A stretch of DNA of 64,000 nucleotides from an uncultured Porphyromonadaceae bacterium (GCA_947178215.1 CAMWXJ010000001.1:62001-126000); one strand, 5' to 3'; counted from the stretch's first letter, positions 17,055-26,682 are shown. Translations and numbers: made by a program. Notes: a model not told the origin generated them from the sequence alone.

Positions 17055-19136
17055 ATGACAACGATAATCCATAATAAGCTGATTCGGGGCATTGTGGCCG
17101 TGACACTCATTGCTTCTGCAATGCCGCTCAGTGCCACCGTCGACAATATATTGCCGCGTCCCAAGCTGGTGGAGGCATTGTCGGGTACTCTGCGTACCGG
17201 ATCGGAGTTGCTTCTCGAGGATGCGACGGCCAATCCTGTTCTCGCCCGTACGCTCGCAGGCATTCTCGCCACAGGCACCGATGGTGACACCTTGAAGGTT
17301 AAGGTGATAAAGGACGTTGTGGAGGGTGCGCGCGACTATCCACTCGCGTCCTACGACGCCGAAGCCTATCGTCTGGAAGTGAGCCCCGGCGGCATCACGA
17401 TAACGGCACCGGAGGCTGTGGGCGTTACCCGTGCCGCCCAGACTCTCGCACAGCTTGCCGAGGGGACGGAAAAGGAGTTGCCCGCTGTCACCATAACCGA
17501 CTGGCCGGCTTTCAAGCTCCGCGGATTCCTTCACGACACAGGCCGTTCATTTATCTCGCTTGAAGAGCTTATGCACGAGATAGATATGCTGAGTCGGTTT
17601 AAAATAAATACATTCCACTGGCACCTGACCGAAAATCAGGCTTGGCGCTTCGGAGTTGACGCCTATCCGCAGCTTACCGACAGCGCCGTGATGACCCGCG
17701 ACGCAGGAAGCTATTACACCCCCGAAGAGTGCCGTCGCCTCGAAAGATATGCCGCGGAGCGCGGCGTGACGGTGATTCCCGAGATTGATATGCCCGGTCA
17801 CAGCAAGGCGTTCACGCGAGCCATGGGGTTTGACATGCAGAGCCCCGAGGGATGCGAGGCGCTAAAAGTGATCTTGCGCGAGGCGTGCGACGCCTTTCCC
17901 CTCGCGCCTTATATACATATAGGTGGCGACGAAATAGGCTACGACGACCGTTTTCTTGTCGGGATGATTGACTATGTTCACTCCCTCGGACGCAAGGCGG
18001 CGATATGGAACCGATACAATAGGCCGGCCAGGCTTGTCGACCCGTCGGTGCTGAAAGCCGACCTGCTTACCAACTGGGCCACTTCGGGAACACTTGTCAA
18101 GGGGGTGCCGAATGTCGACCTGCGCTACAATTACATCAACCACTTCGACGTGTTCGCCGATCCCGTAGGCATCTACAAGACCACAATCTTCTATGAGCCG
18201 GAGGGGAACAGCGACATTGCGGGCACCATAACCGGAGTGTGGAACGACACGCGAGTGCCTACTGAGACCGATATTGTCTGCCAGAACAACTTCTACGCTT
18301 CTGTGCTCGCTTCGGCCGAGCGCGCGTGGGCCGGCGGAGGGATACGCTATATCGAGGAGGGGGGCACGACCCTGCCGGTCGAGGGCCCCGAACTCGATGA
18401 GTTCGCCGACTGGGAGCGCCGTTTTCTGCATCATAAGGCTGGCATACTGAAAAACGAGCCTATACCGTATGTAAGACAGACCGACGTGGAGTGGCTTGTA
18501 ACCGAACAGATTCCCAACGGTGGCGATCCACACGCCTCGCTTCCCCCCGAGGAGTATATCGACGCCGACACTATTCCGTTGCGATTTGAAGTGGGCGGCA
18601 ACACCTACAACGCCCTGCCGGCGCGCGGAGCAGGCATCTACCTCCGTCATATCTGGCACCCCATTGTGAAGGGATTCTATGACAATCCACGAAAGGGTGT
18701 CACGGCCTACGCCTGGACCGATATATGGTCGCCCGAGGAGCAAGACGCCGGCGCCCTTGTCGAGACGTACACTTACAGCCGTTCGGGCGACGAGGTGGCC
18801 CCGCGTGCCGGGTGCTGGGACCGCAGAGGTTCGCGCGTATGGCTCAACGGCGAGGAGATTCCTGCGCCCGAATGGGAGCAGCCCGACGCCCGCATACCGC
18901 AGGATGACCCCGTATGCGGTCTTACCAACGAAAATCTCACAGCCCGCGAGCCGGTGAGGATTCATCTCCGCAAGGGGTGGAACAGGGTGTTTCTCAAGCT
19001 CCCGTATGCCGACAACGGAGGCACCCTGCGCGACAAGTGGCAGTTTACGTTTGTGGTGACCGACATCGCCGGCCGCAACGCACTGTCAGGCATAATCTAT
19101 TCTCCCAACCGTCATTTATCGGCACATACCAGATGA
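17055..19136 (+). CDS. Secreted GH20 beta-N-acetylhexosaminidase
   Basis: A protein of 693 residues with a signal peptide (about residues 1-27). The N-terminal GH20b domain (30-150) leads into the GH20 barrel, marked by LRGFLHDTGRSFISLEEL, FKINTFHWHLTENQAWRF and the catalytic Asp292-Glu293 in HIGGDEIGYDD. GH20 enzymes remove terminal beta-linked GlcNAc or GalNAc using the substrate acetamido group. Residues beyond ~460 form an extra C-terminal beta domain of ~230 residues that I cannot name. The stop overlaps the ispD start (ATGA), so the two are translationally coupled despite unrelated roles. Confidence 0.93.
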   Translation: MTTIIHNKLIRGIVAVTLIASAMPLSATVDNILPRPKLVEALSGTLRTGSELLLEDATANPVLARTLAGILATGTDGDTLKVKVIKDVVEGARDYPLASYDAEAYRLEVSPGGITITAPEAVGVTRAAQTLAQLAEGTEKELPAVTITDWPAFKLRGFLHDTGRSFISLEELMHEIDMLSRFKINTFHWHLTENQAWRFGVDAYPQLTDSAVMTRDAGSYYTPEECRRLERYAAERGVTVIPEIDMPGHSKAFTRAMGFDMQSPEGCEALKVILREACDAFPLAPYIHIGGDEIGYDDRFLVGMIDYVHSLGRKAAIWNRYNRPARLVDPSVLKADLLTNWATSGTLVKGVPNVDLRYNYINHFDVFADPVGIYKTTIFYEPEGNSDIAGTITGVWNDTRVPTETDIVCQNNFYASVLASAERAWAGGGIRYIEEGGTTLPVEGPELDEFADWERRFLHHKAGILKNEPIPYVRQTDVEWLVTEQIPNGGDPHASLPPEEYIDADTIPLRFEVGGNTYNALPARGAGIYLRHIWHPIVKGFYDNPRKGVTAYAWTDIWSPEEQDAGALVETYTYSRSGDEVAPRAGCWDRRGSRVWLNGEEIPAPEWEQPDARIPQDDPVCGLTNENLTAREPVRIHLRKGWNRVFLKLPYADNGGTLRDKWQFTFVVTDIAGRNALSGIIYSPNRHLSAHTR

Positions 19137-19843
19137 CCCCGCGTACACTTCATATAATAGTGGCAGCCGGCACCGGTTCGCGTTTCGGCGCCGCGCTGCC
19201 CAAGCAGTTCTGTCTGCTCAACGGACGCCCCGTGGTGTTCCGCACCTGCGACGCCATTCTCGCCGCCTCATACCCCGGCGACACCGTGGCAGTGGTGATT
19301 AGTGCTCCCATGGAGCCGCTGTGGCATGAGCTTGCCCGAAGCTACGGCGCTCCGGAGGTGTCGCTTCTGTCGGAGGGGGGCGCCAGTCGCGCCGCCACGG
19401 TAGCCAACGCACTCCGCGCCACGGCCTCGGTTCAAGCCGACGTGATAAGCGTTCACGACGGTGCTCGTCCGCTCGCCACCGCCGCTATGATACGCGATGT
19501 AATAACAGCGGCAGCGCGTCCAGGCTGTGCGGGCGCGCTGCCGGCAATACCGCTTACCGATTCCGTGCGCCGGCTTTGTGCCGATGGTGCCTCCGTAGCT
19601 GTCGACAGGGCGTGTTACCGCATGGTGCAGACCCCTCAGGCCTTTGCCGCGCCGCTGTTGCGCGCCGCGTACATGGCGGCCGATGTGACCGACGCCTCCC
19701 TTACCGACGATGCTTCGGTAGTGGAGCGTTTTGCCGGCCGCGCCCCTGTATTGGTCGACGGTGACCCCGACAACATAAAGATAACCCATGCCTCCGACAT
19801 GATTCGTGCCGGAGCTATCCTCGCCTCGCGCCCAGTCAGCTGA
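19133..19843 (+). CDS. ispD: 2-C-methyl-D-erythritol 4-phosphate cytidylyltransferase
   Basis: A protein of 236 residues that activates MEP with CTP in the non-mevalonate isoprenoid pathway. The nucleotide-binding signature AAGTGSRFGAALPKQF is at the N-terminus; VHDGARPL, PLTDSVR and VQTPQAF follow in family order. I chose the ATG at 19133, which overlaps the GH20 stop by 4 bases and begins right before the signature; longer frames upstream encode the GH20 gene in another phase. Confidence 0.95.
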   Translation: MTPRTLHIIVAAGTGSRFGAALPKQFCLLNGRPVVFRTCDAILAASYPGDTVAVVISAPMEPLWHELARSYGAPEVSLLSEGGASRAATVANALRATASVQADVISVHDGARPLATAAMIRDVITAAARPGCAGALPAIPLTDSVRRLCADGASVAVDRACYRMVQTPQAFAAPLLRAAYMAADVTDASLTDDASVVERFAGRAPVLVDGDPDNIKITHASDMIRAGAILASRPVS

Positions 19844-19848
19844 CCGTC

Positions 19849-21948
19849 ATGCCTCACTTCGACGCTTCTACGGAGATAAAGTATCTCAAAGGGGTAGGGC
19901 CGCGGCGCGCCCAGTTGCTTCAATCAGAACTCGGCATACGCACTTATGGCGAGCTGGTACAGCATTTCCCCTCGTCGTATCTCGACCGCACATCGTTCCG
20001 TACCATCGACAGCTTCGTGGGCGACGATATGCCCTCTGTGCAGGTGCGTGGCCGTTTTCTGTCGTTTGTGGTGCAAGGCGAGGGCGCCAAGACACGATTA
20101 GTGGGGCTTTTCTCCGACGGCCGGGCCACAATGGAGGTGATATGGTTCAGAAGCATCAAGCAGATAAAGGCGGCCTATCTCACCAACACCGAGTATGTGT
20201 TGTTTGGCAAGCCGAGCTTATTCAAAATGACGGGCAGGTGGAGCATGGTGCATCCCGAGGTCGATTTGCCGGGCGCGGCGGCTACAGCCGGGGGCGGACT
20301 CCGCGGCGTGTATCCGCTTACCGAACGTTTGCGCAACTCCGGAATATCGTCGCGCAACATCTTCACATGGGTGCAGGCCGTGCTTCCGGTGATATTGCCA
20401 GGAATGCCCGAGACGCTCCCACCCGATATTGTGGCAAAATACCGCCTCATGTCGGTCCGCGATGCGATGATCGCCGTACACAATCCGCACTCCGAGGCCG
20501 ACCTCGAACGCGCCCGCTACCGGTTGAAATTCGAGGAATTGTATTATCTTCAACTCAACATTCAGCTCTACGGGCGCAGGCGCAAGGCTTCGGCCGGCGG
20601 CTACCGTTTTCCCCGCATAGGGCAGTTTTTCAACCGCTTTTACAGCGAGATGCTCCCTTTTCCGCTCACTGGCGCTCAGAAGCGCGTGATACGCGAGATT
20701 CATGCCGACACCGTGACGGGCCGCCAGATGAACCGGCTCGTGCAGGGCGACGTGGGCTCGGGCAAGACGCTCGTGGCGCTCTTCGCCATGCTTATAGCAA
20801 TCGACAACGGCAAGCAGGCATGCCTGATGGCTCCGACTGAGATACTCGCCTCACAGCACTTCGACACCCTCAGCGCCCTCGCGTCGCCGCTCGGAATCAA
20901 CATCAAGCTACTTACCGGCTCGACGCGTAAAAAGGAGCGCGACACAATCGCCGCGCAGCTTCTCGACGGCTCGCTACACATACTAATCGGCACTCACGCT
21001 CTCATTGAGGAGGGCGTGAAATTCCGTGAACTCGGACTGGCTGTCATCGACGAGCAGCACCGTTTCGGCGTTGCTCAGCGCGCACGGCTGTGGAAAAAGA
21101 ACGTCATAGCGCCTCATGTGCTCGTGATGACTGCCACCCCCATCCCGCGCACGCTTGCCATGACAGTCTACGGTGACCTCGATGTGTCGGTCATCGACGA
21201 GCTTCCGCCCGGCCGCAAGCCTGTTACCACGCTGCTCCGCTACGAGGAGCGGCGCATGGATGTCTACCGCTCGATAGGCGCCCAGTTGCGCGAGGGGCGG
21301 CAGGTGTATATCGTCTACCCGGCTATCAAAGAGAACGACAATAACGAACTCCATTCGGTGGAGGAGGGGTATGAGGAGATACGCGAGATATTTCGCGACT
21401 ACAAGGTCGCCATGGTGCACGGCTCGTTGAAGCCGGCCGAGAAAGACTACCAGATGAGCCTGTTTGCGTCGGGCAAGGCCCACATACTTGTCGCCACCAC
21501 CGTGATTGAGGTGGGTGTCAACGTGCCCAACGCCACAGTAATGGTGATAGAAAACGCCGAGCGCTTCGGCCTCAGTCAGCTGCATCAGTTGCGCGGGCGC
21601 GTTGGGCGTGGTGCGGCCAAGAGCTATTGCGTCCTCATGACCAAGTACAAGATTTCAGCAGAGACCCGCAAGCGGCTCGAAGTGATGACCTCGACCACCG
21701 ACGGCTTCGTCGTTGCCGAAGCCGATTTGAAGATGCGCGGCCCCGGCGACCTCGAAGGTACCGCCCAGAGCGGCCTGCCGATAGAGCTGAAAATGGCCTC
21801 GCTGTCGCGCGACGGCGACATCGTGGCGACGGCCCGGAGTGCAGCTTCCGACACTCTCGACGCCGACCCCGACGTCTCCTCGCCGCTGCTCCGCGCCGAG
21901 ATGTCGCGCCGATTCGACCGGGCTTTCGATTGGGGGCGCATCTCTTGA
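19849..21948 (+). CDS. recG: ATP-dependent DNA helicase RecG
   Basis: A protein of 699 residues, standard for RecG, which reverses stalled replication forks and branch-migrates Holliday junctions. Seen: N-terminal wedge/OB domain (about 60-160), Walker A GDVGSGKTLVA, DEQH box VIDEQHRFGVAQR, motif III VMTATPIPRTLAM, and the C-terminal helicase motifs VATTVIEVGVNVPNATVMVIE and QLRGRVGRG. It starts 5 bases after ispD, in the same operon as GH20-ispD. Confidence 0.97.
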   Translation: MPHFDASTEIKYLKGVGPRRAQLLQSELGIRTYGELVQHFPSSYLDRTSFRTIDSFVGDDMPSVQVRGRFLSFVVQGEGAKTRLVGLFSDGRATMEVIWFRSIKQIKAAYLTNTEYVLFGKPSLFKMTGRWSMVHPEVDLPGAAATAGGGLRGVYPLTERLRNSGISSRNIFTWVQAVLPVILPGMPETLPPDIVAKYRLMSVRDAMIAVHNPHSEADLERARYRLKFEELYYLQLNIQLYGRRRKASAGGYRFPRIGQFFNRFYSEMLPFPLTGAQKRVIREIHADTVTGRQMNRLVQGDVGSGKTLVALFAMLIAIDNGKQACLMAPTEILASQHFDTLSALASPLGINIKLLTGSTRKKERDTIAAQLLDGSLHILIGTHALIEEGVKFRELGLAVIDEQHRFGVAQRARLWKKNVIAPHVLVMTATPIPRTLAMTVYGDLDVSVIDELPPGRKPVTTLLRYEERRMDVYRSIGAQLREGRQVYIVYPAIKENDNNELHSVEEGYEEIREIFRDYKVAMVHGSLKPAEKDYQMSLFASGKAHILVATTVIEVGVNVPNATVMVIENAERFGLSQLHQLRGRVGRGAAKSYCVLMTKYKISAETRKRLEVMTSTTDGFVVAEADLKMRGPGDLEGTAQSGLPIELKMASLSRDGDIVATARSAASDTLDADPDVSSPLLRAEMSRRFDRAFDWGRIS

Positions 21949-22003
21949 AATGCGCCGTCGCGGGGCGGCGGAGCGATTTGTCATATTATTATCGCCAAAA
22001 GAT

Positions 22004-22034
22004 TTTGTCAGGCGGTTAAAAATCATTAATTTTG
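22004..22034 (+). promoter_or_regulatory. Bacteroidota-type promoter of sdhCAB
   Basis: TTTG (22004-22007), a 19-base spacer and TAATTTTG (22027-22034) match the consensus fully. It predicts a start near 22040 and a leader of about 60 bases before sdhC. Confidence 0.75.
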
Positions 22035-22099
22035 CCGAAAGGAAATTTCATTCTGCATACAAACAATAACTCCTAAATAATACCAAAATCATTCCCTTT

Positions 22100-23008
22100 A
22101 TGTGGTTAAAAAGCTCATCCATCGGACGTAAGCTGATTATGGCCATCACCGGAGTGTGCCTCGTGCTGTTCGTGACATTCCACGTGTTGATGAACGGCGT
22201 GGCCATCTTCTGGCCTTCGGCCTACAATGCAATCTGCGCATTCTTAGGCGCAAACTGGTATGCCCTCATCGCCTCCATCGGTCTGGCTGCCTTATTTGTC
22301 ATCCACATCATCTATGCCGTGTGGCTTACAATTCAGAACCGCCGCGCCCGTGGCAACGACCGTTACGACGTTGTCTCGAAGCCCAAGCAGGTAGAATGGG
22401 CCTCGCAGAATATGCTCGTTCTCGGCATCGTGGTAGTGGCGTTCCTCATTGTGCACCTCGTGCAGTTCTGGGCCAAAATGCAGCTCGCCGAGGTTCTGCA
22501 TTGCCCCGTTACTGAAAATGGCATGACTGTCGCCCCCCAGAGCGGTACACTCTTCATCCAGATTGCCTTCTCGCAGTGGTGGACTCCCGTTGTCTACATC
22601 ATCGGCTTCATCGCGCTCTGGTTCCACATGAATCACGGCTTCTGGTCGATGTTCCAGTCGGCCGGCTGGAACAATGATGTTTGGATTAAGCGTCTCAAAT
22701 GTATCGGTGCATGGTGGACCTCTATTGTAGTGGGCCTCTTCATTCTCCAGGCCGTAGTGTTCACCGTACAGGCCAACCGCAACGCCTATCTCACTTGCCC
22801 CGCCCTCATCGAGCAGTACAACGAGTTCAACGCCGAGCTCATGGAGCAGGGTCACGCAGTAGCTGTCACAGTCGTAGAGTGTGACGGCACCGTAGAGTGT
22901 GACGGCACCGTAGAGTGTGACGGCACCGTAGAGTGTGACGGCACCGCCGAGTGCGCCAACACCGCTGATTGCGCCAACAACACTGAGTGCCAGCATCACA
23001 ATAATTGA
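22100..23008 (+). CDS. sdhC: Succinate dehydrogenase/fumarate reductase cytochrome b subunit with repeat tail
   Basis: A protein of 302 residues. The first ~230 residues form the five-helix, haem-binding membrane anchor of the Wolinella/Bacteroides type, with His residues in the helices (VTFHVLMNG, LFVIHIIYAVW, IVHLVQFW, WFHMNHGFW). It passes electrons between menaquinol and the flavoprotein. The C-terminus is odd: residues ~259-300 are repeats of a hexapeptide VECDGT (four perfect copies) followed by degenerate copies, ending in a short His/Asn stretch. This tail adds seven Cys residues. First gene of sdhCAB. Confidence 0.93.
   Translation: MWLKSSSIGRKLIMAITGVCLVLFVTFHVLMNGVAIFWPSAYNAICAFLGANWYALIASIGLAALFVIHIIYAVWLTIQNRRARGNDRYDVVSKPKQVEWASQNMLVLGIVVVAFLIVHLVQFWAKMQLAEVLHCPVTENGMTVAPQSGTLFIQIAFSQWWTPVVYIIGFIALWFHMNHGFWSMFQSAGWNNDVWIKRLKCIGAWWTSIVVGLFILQAVVFTVQANRNAYLTCPALIEQYNEFNAELMEQGHAVAVTVVECDGTVECDGTVECDGTVECDGTAECANTADCANNTECQHHNN
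22874..22999 (+). repeat. 18-bp tandem repeat inside sdhC
   Basis: Four perfect 18-base units starting GTAGAGTGTGACGGCACC (22874-22945) are followed by three diverged units (22946-22999). The unit length is a multiple of three, so copy-number change would keep the frame while lengthening or shortening the Cys-rich tail. Confidence 0.95.
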
Positions 23009-23054
23009 GTAAAACATATCCCCGTCTCTATAACCCCTTCACACAACCATCCAC

Positions 23055-25088
23055 ATGGAAGATCTCAAGAAACTCGAGGGTATGATTGACTCTACCCCCA
23101 TCATGAAGGATTTTGCCGACATCGAATCGTCGAAGCTCCCTGAATTTCAGATAGACTCGAAGATTCCCGAAGGCCCCGTAGCCGAAAAGTGGACCAACTA
23201 CAAGGCTCACCAGAAGCTCGTCAACCCCGCCAATAAGCGCAACCTCGACATAATCGTTGTAGGTACCGGTCTTGCCGGTGCGTCGGCCGCCTCCACTCTC
23301 GGCGAGCTCGGCTTCAACGTCTACAACTTCTGCATCCAGGACTCTCCCCGCCGCGCCCACTCTATCGCAGCCCAGGGCGGTATCAACGCCGCCAAGGACT
23401 ATCAGAACGACGGCGACTCAATCTATCGTCTCTTCTACGACACCGTTAAGGGCGGCGACTTCCGTTCGCGTGAGGCCAACGTGTACCGCCTTGCCGAAGT
23501 CAGCAACAACATTATCGACCAGTGTGTAGCTCAGGGCGTACCCTTCGCCCGCGAATACGGCGGCCTGCTCGCCAACCGTTCGTTTGGCGGTGCTCAGGTG
23601 TCGCGTACATTCTACGCCAAGGGCCAGACCGGCCAGCAGCTCCTCCTCGGTGCTTATGCTTCGCTCAACCGTCAGATTAAGAAAGGCACCGTGCGCTCGT
23701 TCAACCGCCGCGAGATGCTTGACGTAGTTATCATCGATGGCCGCGCCCGCGGTATCATCGTGCGCAACCTCATCACCGGCGAGATTGAGCGTTATGCCGC
23801 TCACGCAGTAGTGCTCGCCACCGGCGGCTACGGCCGTACATTCTTCCTCTCGACCAACGCCATGGGCTGCAACGGTTCTGCTGCAATCCAGGCTTTCAAG
23901 AAGGGTGCCTACCTCTCCAACCTCGCCTTCACTCAGATTCACCCCACCTGTATCCCCGTTCACGGCGAGGACCAGAGCAAGCTCACCCTCATGAGCGAAT
24001 CGCTCCGTAACGACGGCCGCATCTGGGTGCCGAAGAAAAAGGAAGACGCCGAGGCTATCCGCGCCGGCAAGAAGAAACCCACCGACATACCTGACGAAGA
24101 CCGCGACTTCTACCTCGAACGCCGCTATCCCGCCTTCGGTAACCTCTGCCCCCGCGACATCGCTTCGCGTGCCGCCAAGGAACGTTGCGACGCCGGCTTC
24201 GGTGTAGGTACCGGCAATGCCGTATATCTCGATTTCAAGTATGCTATCGAGCGTCTCGGCGCCGACGTCGTGCGCGACCGTTACGGCAACCTCTTCGATA
24301 TGTATCAGATGATTTCTGATGACAACCCCTACGAGACCCCGATGATGATTTTCCCCGCTTCCCACTATACCATGGGCGGCATCTGGGTTGACTACGAGCT
24401 CCAGACTTCAATCAAGGGCCTCTTCGCTATCGGCGAGTGCAACTTCTCCGACCACGGCGCCAACCGTCTTGGCGCATCGGCCCTCATGCAGGGTCTCGCC
24501 GATGGTTACTTCGTTCTGCCTTACACCATGCAGAACTACCTCAGCGACCAGATTAAGGTGTCGCGTTCTACCTTCGACACCAAGCACCCCGAATTTGACG
24601 AAGCAGAAAAGGGCGTACGCGATCGCATCGCTCGCCTCATGGCTATCAAGGGTACCAAGAGCCCCGACCAGATTCACAAGAAGCTCGGCCATGTGATGTG
24701 GAACCTCGTAGGTATGGGCCGCACTCTTCAAAGCCTCGTCAAGGCTCTTAACGAGCTCGAAGAGGTGAAGAAGGAGTTCTACACCGACCTCCGCATCGTG
24801 GGCCGTGCCGATGACCTCAACACCGAGCTCGAAAAGGCTCTCCGTCTCGAAGACTTCCTCGTTATGGCCAAGATGATGGCTATCGACGCTCTCCACCGCA
24901 ACGAATCGTGCGGCGCTCACTTCCGTGAAGAGTACCAGACCGCCGACGGCGAGGCCGCCCGTGACGACGAGCACTACATGTATGTGTCGTGCTGGAAATA
25001 TACCGGCGACAACGAGAAGCCCGTCCTCCTCAAAGAGCCCCTCAAATATGAGGCTATACAGGTTCAGACCCGTAACTACAAGTCGTAA
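23055..25088 (+). CDS. sdhA: Fumarate reductase/succinate dehydrogenase flavoprotein subunit
   Basis: A protein of 677 residues carrying FAD and the dicarboxylate site. Seen: the dinucleotide fold [13 protein letters not shown], the covalent-FAD histidine (His102 in [10 protein letters not shown]), the active-site stretch THIHPTCIP-like (here QIHPTCIP), and [21 protein letters not shown]. The longer N-terminus (about 60 residues before the FAD fold) is usual in Bacteroidota. In an anaerobe the complex reduces fumarate to succinate with menaquinol, ending the PEPCK-malate-fumarate branch. Confidence 0.97.
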   Translation: MEDLKKLEGMIDSTPIMKDFADIESSKLPEFQIDSKIPEGPVAEKWTNYKAHQKLVNPANKRNLDIIVVGTGLAGASAASTLGELGFNVYNFCIQDSPRRAHSIAAQGGINAAKDYQNDGDSIYRLFYDTVKGGDFRSREANVYRLAEVSNNIIDQCVAQGVPFAREYGGLLANRSFGGAQVSRTFYAKGQTGQQLLLGAYASLNRQIKKGTVRSFNRREMLDVVIIDGRARGIIVRNLITGEIERYAAHAVVLATGGYGRTFFLSTNAMGCNGSAAIQAFKKGAYLSNLAFTQIHPTCIPVHGEDQSKLTLMSESLRNDGRIWVPKKKEDAEAIRAGKKKPTDIPDEDRDFYLERRYPAFGNLCPRDIASRAAKERCDAGFGVGTGNAVYLDFKYAIERLGADVVRDRYGNLFDMYQMISDDNPYETPMMIFPASHYTMGGIWVDYELQTSIKGLFAIGECNFSDHGANRLGASALMQGLADGYFVLPYTMQNYLSDQIKVSRSTFDTKHPEFDEAEKGVRDRIARLMAIKGTKSPDQIHKKLGHVMWNLVGMGRTLQSLVKALNELEEVKKEFYTDLRIVGRADDLNTELEKALRLEDFLVMAKMMAIDALHRNESCGAHFREEYQTADGEAARDDEHYMYVSCWKYTGDNEKPVLLKEPLKYEAIQVQTRNYKS

Positions 25089-25120
25089 ACCCTCACCCTT
25101 CATCACCATACACAGCAACA

Positions 25121-25876
25121 ATGGAATCAACTATAAGCGTTAACCTCAAAGTCTGGCGTCAGCGTGGCCCGAAGGAGAAGGGACAGTTCGTCAGCTACCA
25201 CCTCGACAACGTATCCACCGGCTCGTCGTTCCTCGAAATGCTCGACATGCTCAACCAGCAGCTCGTCGACAAAAATGAAGAGCCCGTGGTGTTTGACAGC
25301 GACTGCCGCGAGGGCATCTGCGGTATGTGCTCACTCTATATCAACGGTCACCCCCACGGTCCCGTACAGGGCATCACCACCTGCCAGCTCCACATGCGTA
25401 AGTTCAACGACGGCGACACCATCACCATCGAGCCGTGGCGTTCGGCAGCCTTCCCTGTGATTCGCGACCTCATGGTCAACCGCAATGCTTTCGACCAGAT
25501 TCAGCAGGCCGGCGGCTATGTATCGTTCAACTGCGGCGGCGCACAGGATGCCAACTCGCTCCCCATCTCCAAGGAGACCGCCGACGTGGCCATGGACTCC
25601 GCCACATGTATCGGTTGCGGTGCCTGCGTGGCAGCCTGCAAAAACGGCTCGGCAATGCTCTTTGTCAGCGCCAAGGTAAGCCAGTTTGCCCTTCTGCCCC
25701 AGGGTCAGGTAGAGCGCAAGCGTCGCGCCAAGGCTATGGTTGCCAAGATGGACGAACTCGGCTTCGGCAACTGCACCAACACCGGTGCCTGCTCGGCCGA
25801 GTGCCCCAAGAACATCCCTCTGAGCAACATCGCACGTCTCAACCGCGAGTTCATCAACGCCAAGTGCGCCGATTGA
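25121..25876 (+). CDS. sdhB: Fumarate reductase/succinate dehydrogenase iron-sulfur subunit
   Basis: A protein of 251 residues linking the flavin to the membrane haems. The [2Fe-2S] ligands lie in [12 protein letters not shown] plus a later TTCQ, and the two further clusters are in [15 protein letters not shown] and [17 protein letters not shown]. It is the last gene of the operon and is followed by two hairpins. Confidence 0.97.
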   Translation: MESTISVNLKVWRQRGPKEKGQFVSYHLDNVSTGSSFLEMLDMLNQQLVDKNEEPVVFDSDCREGICGMCSLYINGHPHGPVQGITTCQLHMRKFNDGDTITIEPWRSAAFPVIRDLMVNRNAFDQIQQAGGYVSFNCGGAQDANSLPISKETADVAMDSATCIGCGACVAACKNGSAMLFVSAKVSQFALLPQGQVERKRRAKAMVAKMDELGFGNCTNTGACSAECPKNIPLSNIARLNREFINAKCAD

Positions 25877-25906
25877 CACTGACGGTCTGACACGACAATA
25901 ACTACG

Positions 25907-25949
25907 GTACCCCCGGTAGTTCCGCATACGCGGCCACTTCCGGGGGTAC
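25907..25949 (+). terminator. Terminator-like hairpin after sdhB
   Basis: Arms GTACCCCCGG (25907-25916) and CCGGGGGTAC (25940-25949) enclose a 23-base loop; TGCCGTTTTCG follows. It lies 30 bases after the sdhB stop. Confidence 0.6.
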
Positions 25950-25984
25950 TGCCGTTTTCGTGGGGTATTTCTGCCATAGGGTAG

Positions 25985-26270
25985 AATTAAAAGCCCGCAA
26001 TGCCTATTGTCAAGGGGGGCATTGCGGGTTTGAACTCTTATGGATCCGGGAGTGCCTCAGGCGGCAACCCCTTTTCCGACAATCGATTGTTAATTTGACC
26101 AGGCATTGACATTTTCATCGTGCTAATGAGTCTTACACAACTCGTTAAGTATCGATGGAGTTCCCTGTAAAAAAGATTTTTTTTTTATAAGTTGAGAAAA
26201 GTAGCGGATGATTCCGGAGATGATATTGACATCGGGTCCGGAAATCATGGAGCCACGATTTTTTGTGACC
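25985..26270 (-). ncRNA. Candidate structured non-coding RNA, about 280 nt
   Basis: The segment has a full Bacteroidota promoter at one end (26276-26306) and an intrinsic terminator at the other, both on the minus strand, and no ORF worth noting between. Local hairpins are visible: arms 26208-26218 with 26237-26248 (one bulge), a 7-bp stem near the 5' end around an A-rich loop, and UGCC/GGCA near 26053-26067. RNase P, tmRNA and SRP core motifs are not seen. The promoter-plus-terminator layout resembles Bacteroidales-1 or 6S-like RNAs, but I cannot match either family by eye. Confidence 0.6.
25994..26028 (-). terminator. Rho-independent terminator of the minus-strand ncRNA
   Basis: Perfect 11-base arms CCCGCAATGCC / GGCATTGCGGG. 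Read on the minus strand the stem is followed by CTTTTAATTCT, a good intrinsic terminator. It could also serve sdhCAB from the other side, where TTTGAACTC follows. Confidence 0.75.
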
Positions 26271-26275
26271 CGTCG

Positions 26276-26306
26276 CAAAGATAACAAATTAAAATATGTA
26301 AGTCAA
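26276..26306 (-). promoter_or_regulatory. Bacteroidota-type promoter of the candidate ncRNA
   Basis: On the minus strand: TTG (26304-26306), a 20-base spacer, and TATCTTTG (26276-26283), a perfect match to the consensus. It points away from pheA and toward sdhB, where no minus-strand gene exists. Confidence 0.75.
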
Positions 26307-26438
26307 TATTCTGTCGTAAAAATTAACACAAAAAAATAAACAGCATATGCGGGCGTCATTTTGTGTGGTGTGATGGTGCTACCGAAAAGCACTTCGTAGG
26401 CGGTTTTAAAAAATCTGTGAAGAAAATCGGGCGGATTG
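26307..26438. other. Spacer between divergent ncRNA and pheA promoters
   Basis: An AT-rich stretch without ORFs. A weak 5-bp hairpin (GTGCT/AGCAC near 26373-26391) followed by a T-rich run is the only structure noted; its meaning is unclear. Confidence 0.4.
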
Positions 26439-26469
26439 TTGGCTAATTGGAGGGAAATGTATAAATTTG
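26439..26469 (+). promoter_or_regulatory. Bacteroidota-type promoter of the aromatic amino acid operon
   Basis: TTGG (26439-26442), 19-base spacer, TAAATTTG (26462-26469). Transcription would begin near 26475, leaving a leader of about 285 bases before pheA that contains the leader peptide and terminator described separately. Confidence 0.7.
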
Positions 26470-26531
26470 CCGGTGATTTGACAGCTCGGCATCAATTTCA
26501 GGCCGTGCCCTTACAATCAACTTAGAGAGAT

Positions 26532-26621
26532 ATGACACGATTTTATGCATATTATTTTTGCTCCGAGGTGTTTTTCTATTACGTAGGAAAGGGCTCCGGC
26601 AACAGCTATGTGCAGGTTTGA
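26532..26621 (+). CDS. Phe/Tyr-rich leader peptide of the pheA operon (29 aa)
   Basis: ATG to TGA encodes 29 residues, of which 10 are Phe or Tyr. Residues 4-17 read FYAYYFCSEVFFYY. It is preceded by AGAGAGAT, lies wholly inside the predicted leader RNA, and is followed 61 bases later by an intrinsic terminator just upstream of pheA. This is the layout of classical ribosome-stalling attenuation, as in enterobacterial pheA and pheST leaders; ribosome pausing at Phe/Tyr codons when the charged tRNAs are scarce would favour readthrough. Identification rests on composition and position; it is too short for standard gene callers. Confidence 0.8.
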   Translation: MTRFYAYYFCSEVFFYYVGKGSGNSYVQV

Positions 26622-26682
26622 ATGTCACAAATCCTTCTAAGCAATCAAGATTAAGCGACAAATCCTCCTCAACACCACGCTG

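Noticed and set aside
22874..22999. CRISPR-like array
   Set aside because: The units are 18 bases without spacers, in frame with sdhC; this is a coding tandem repeat.
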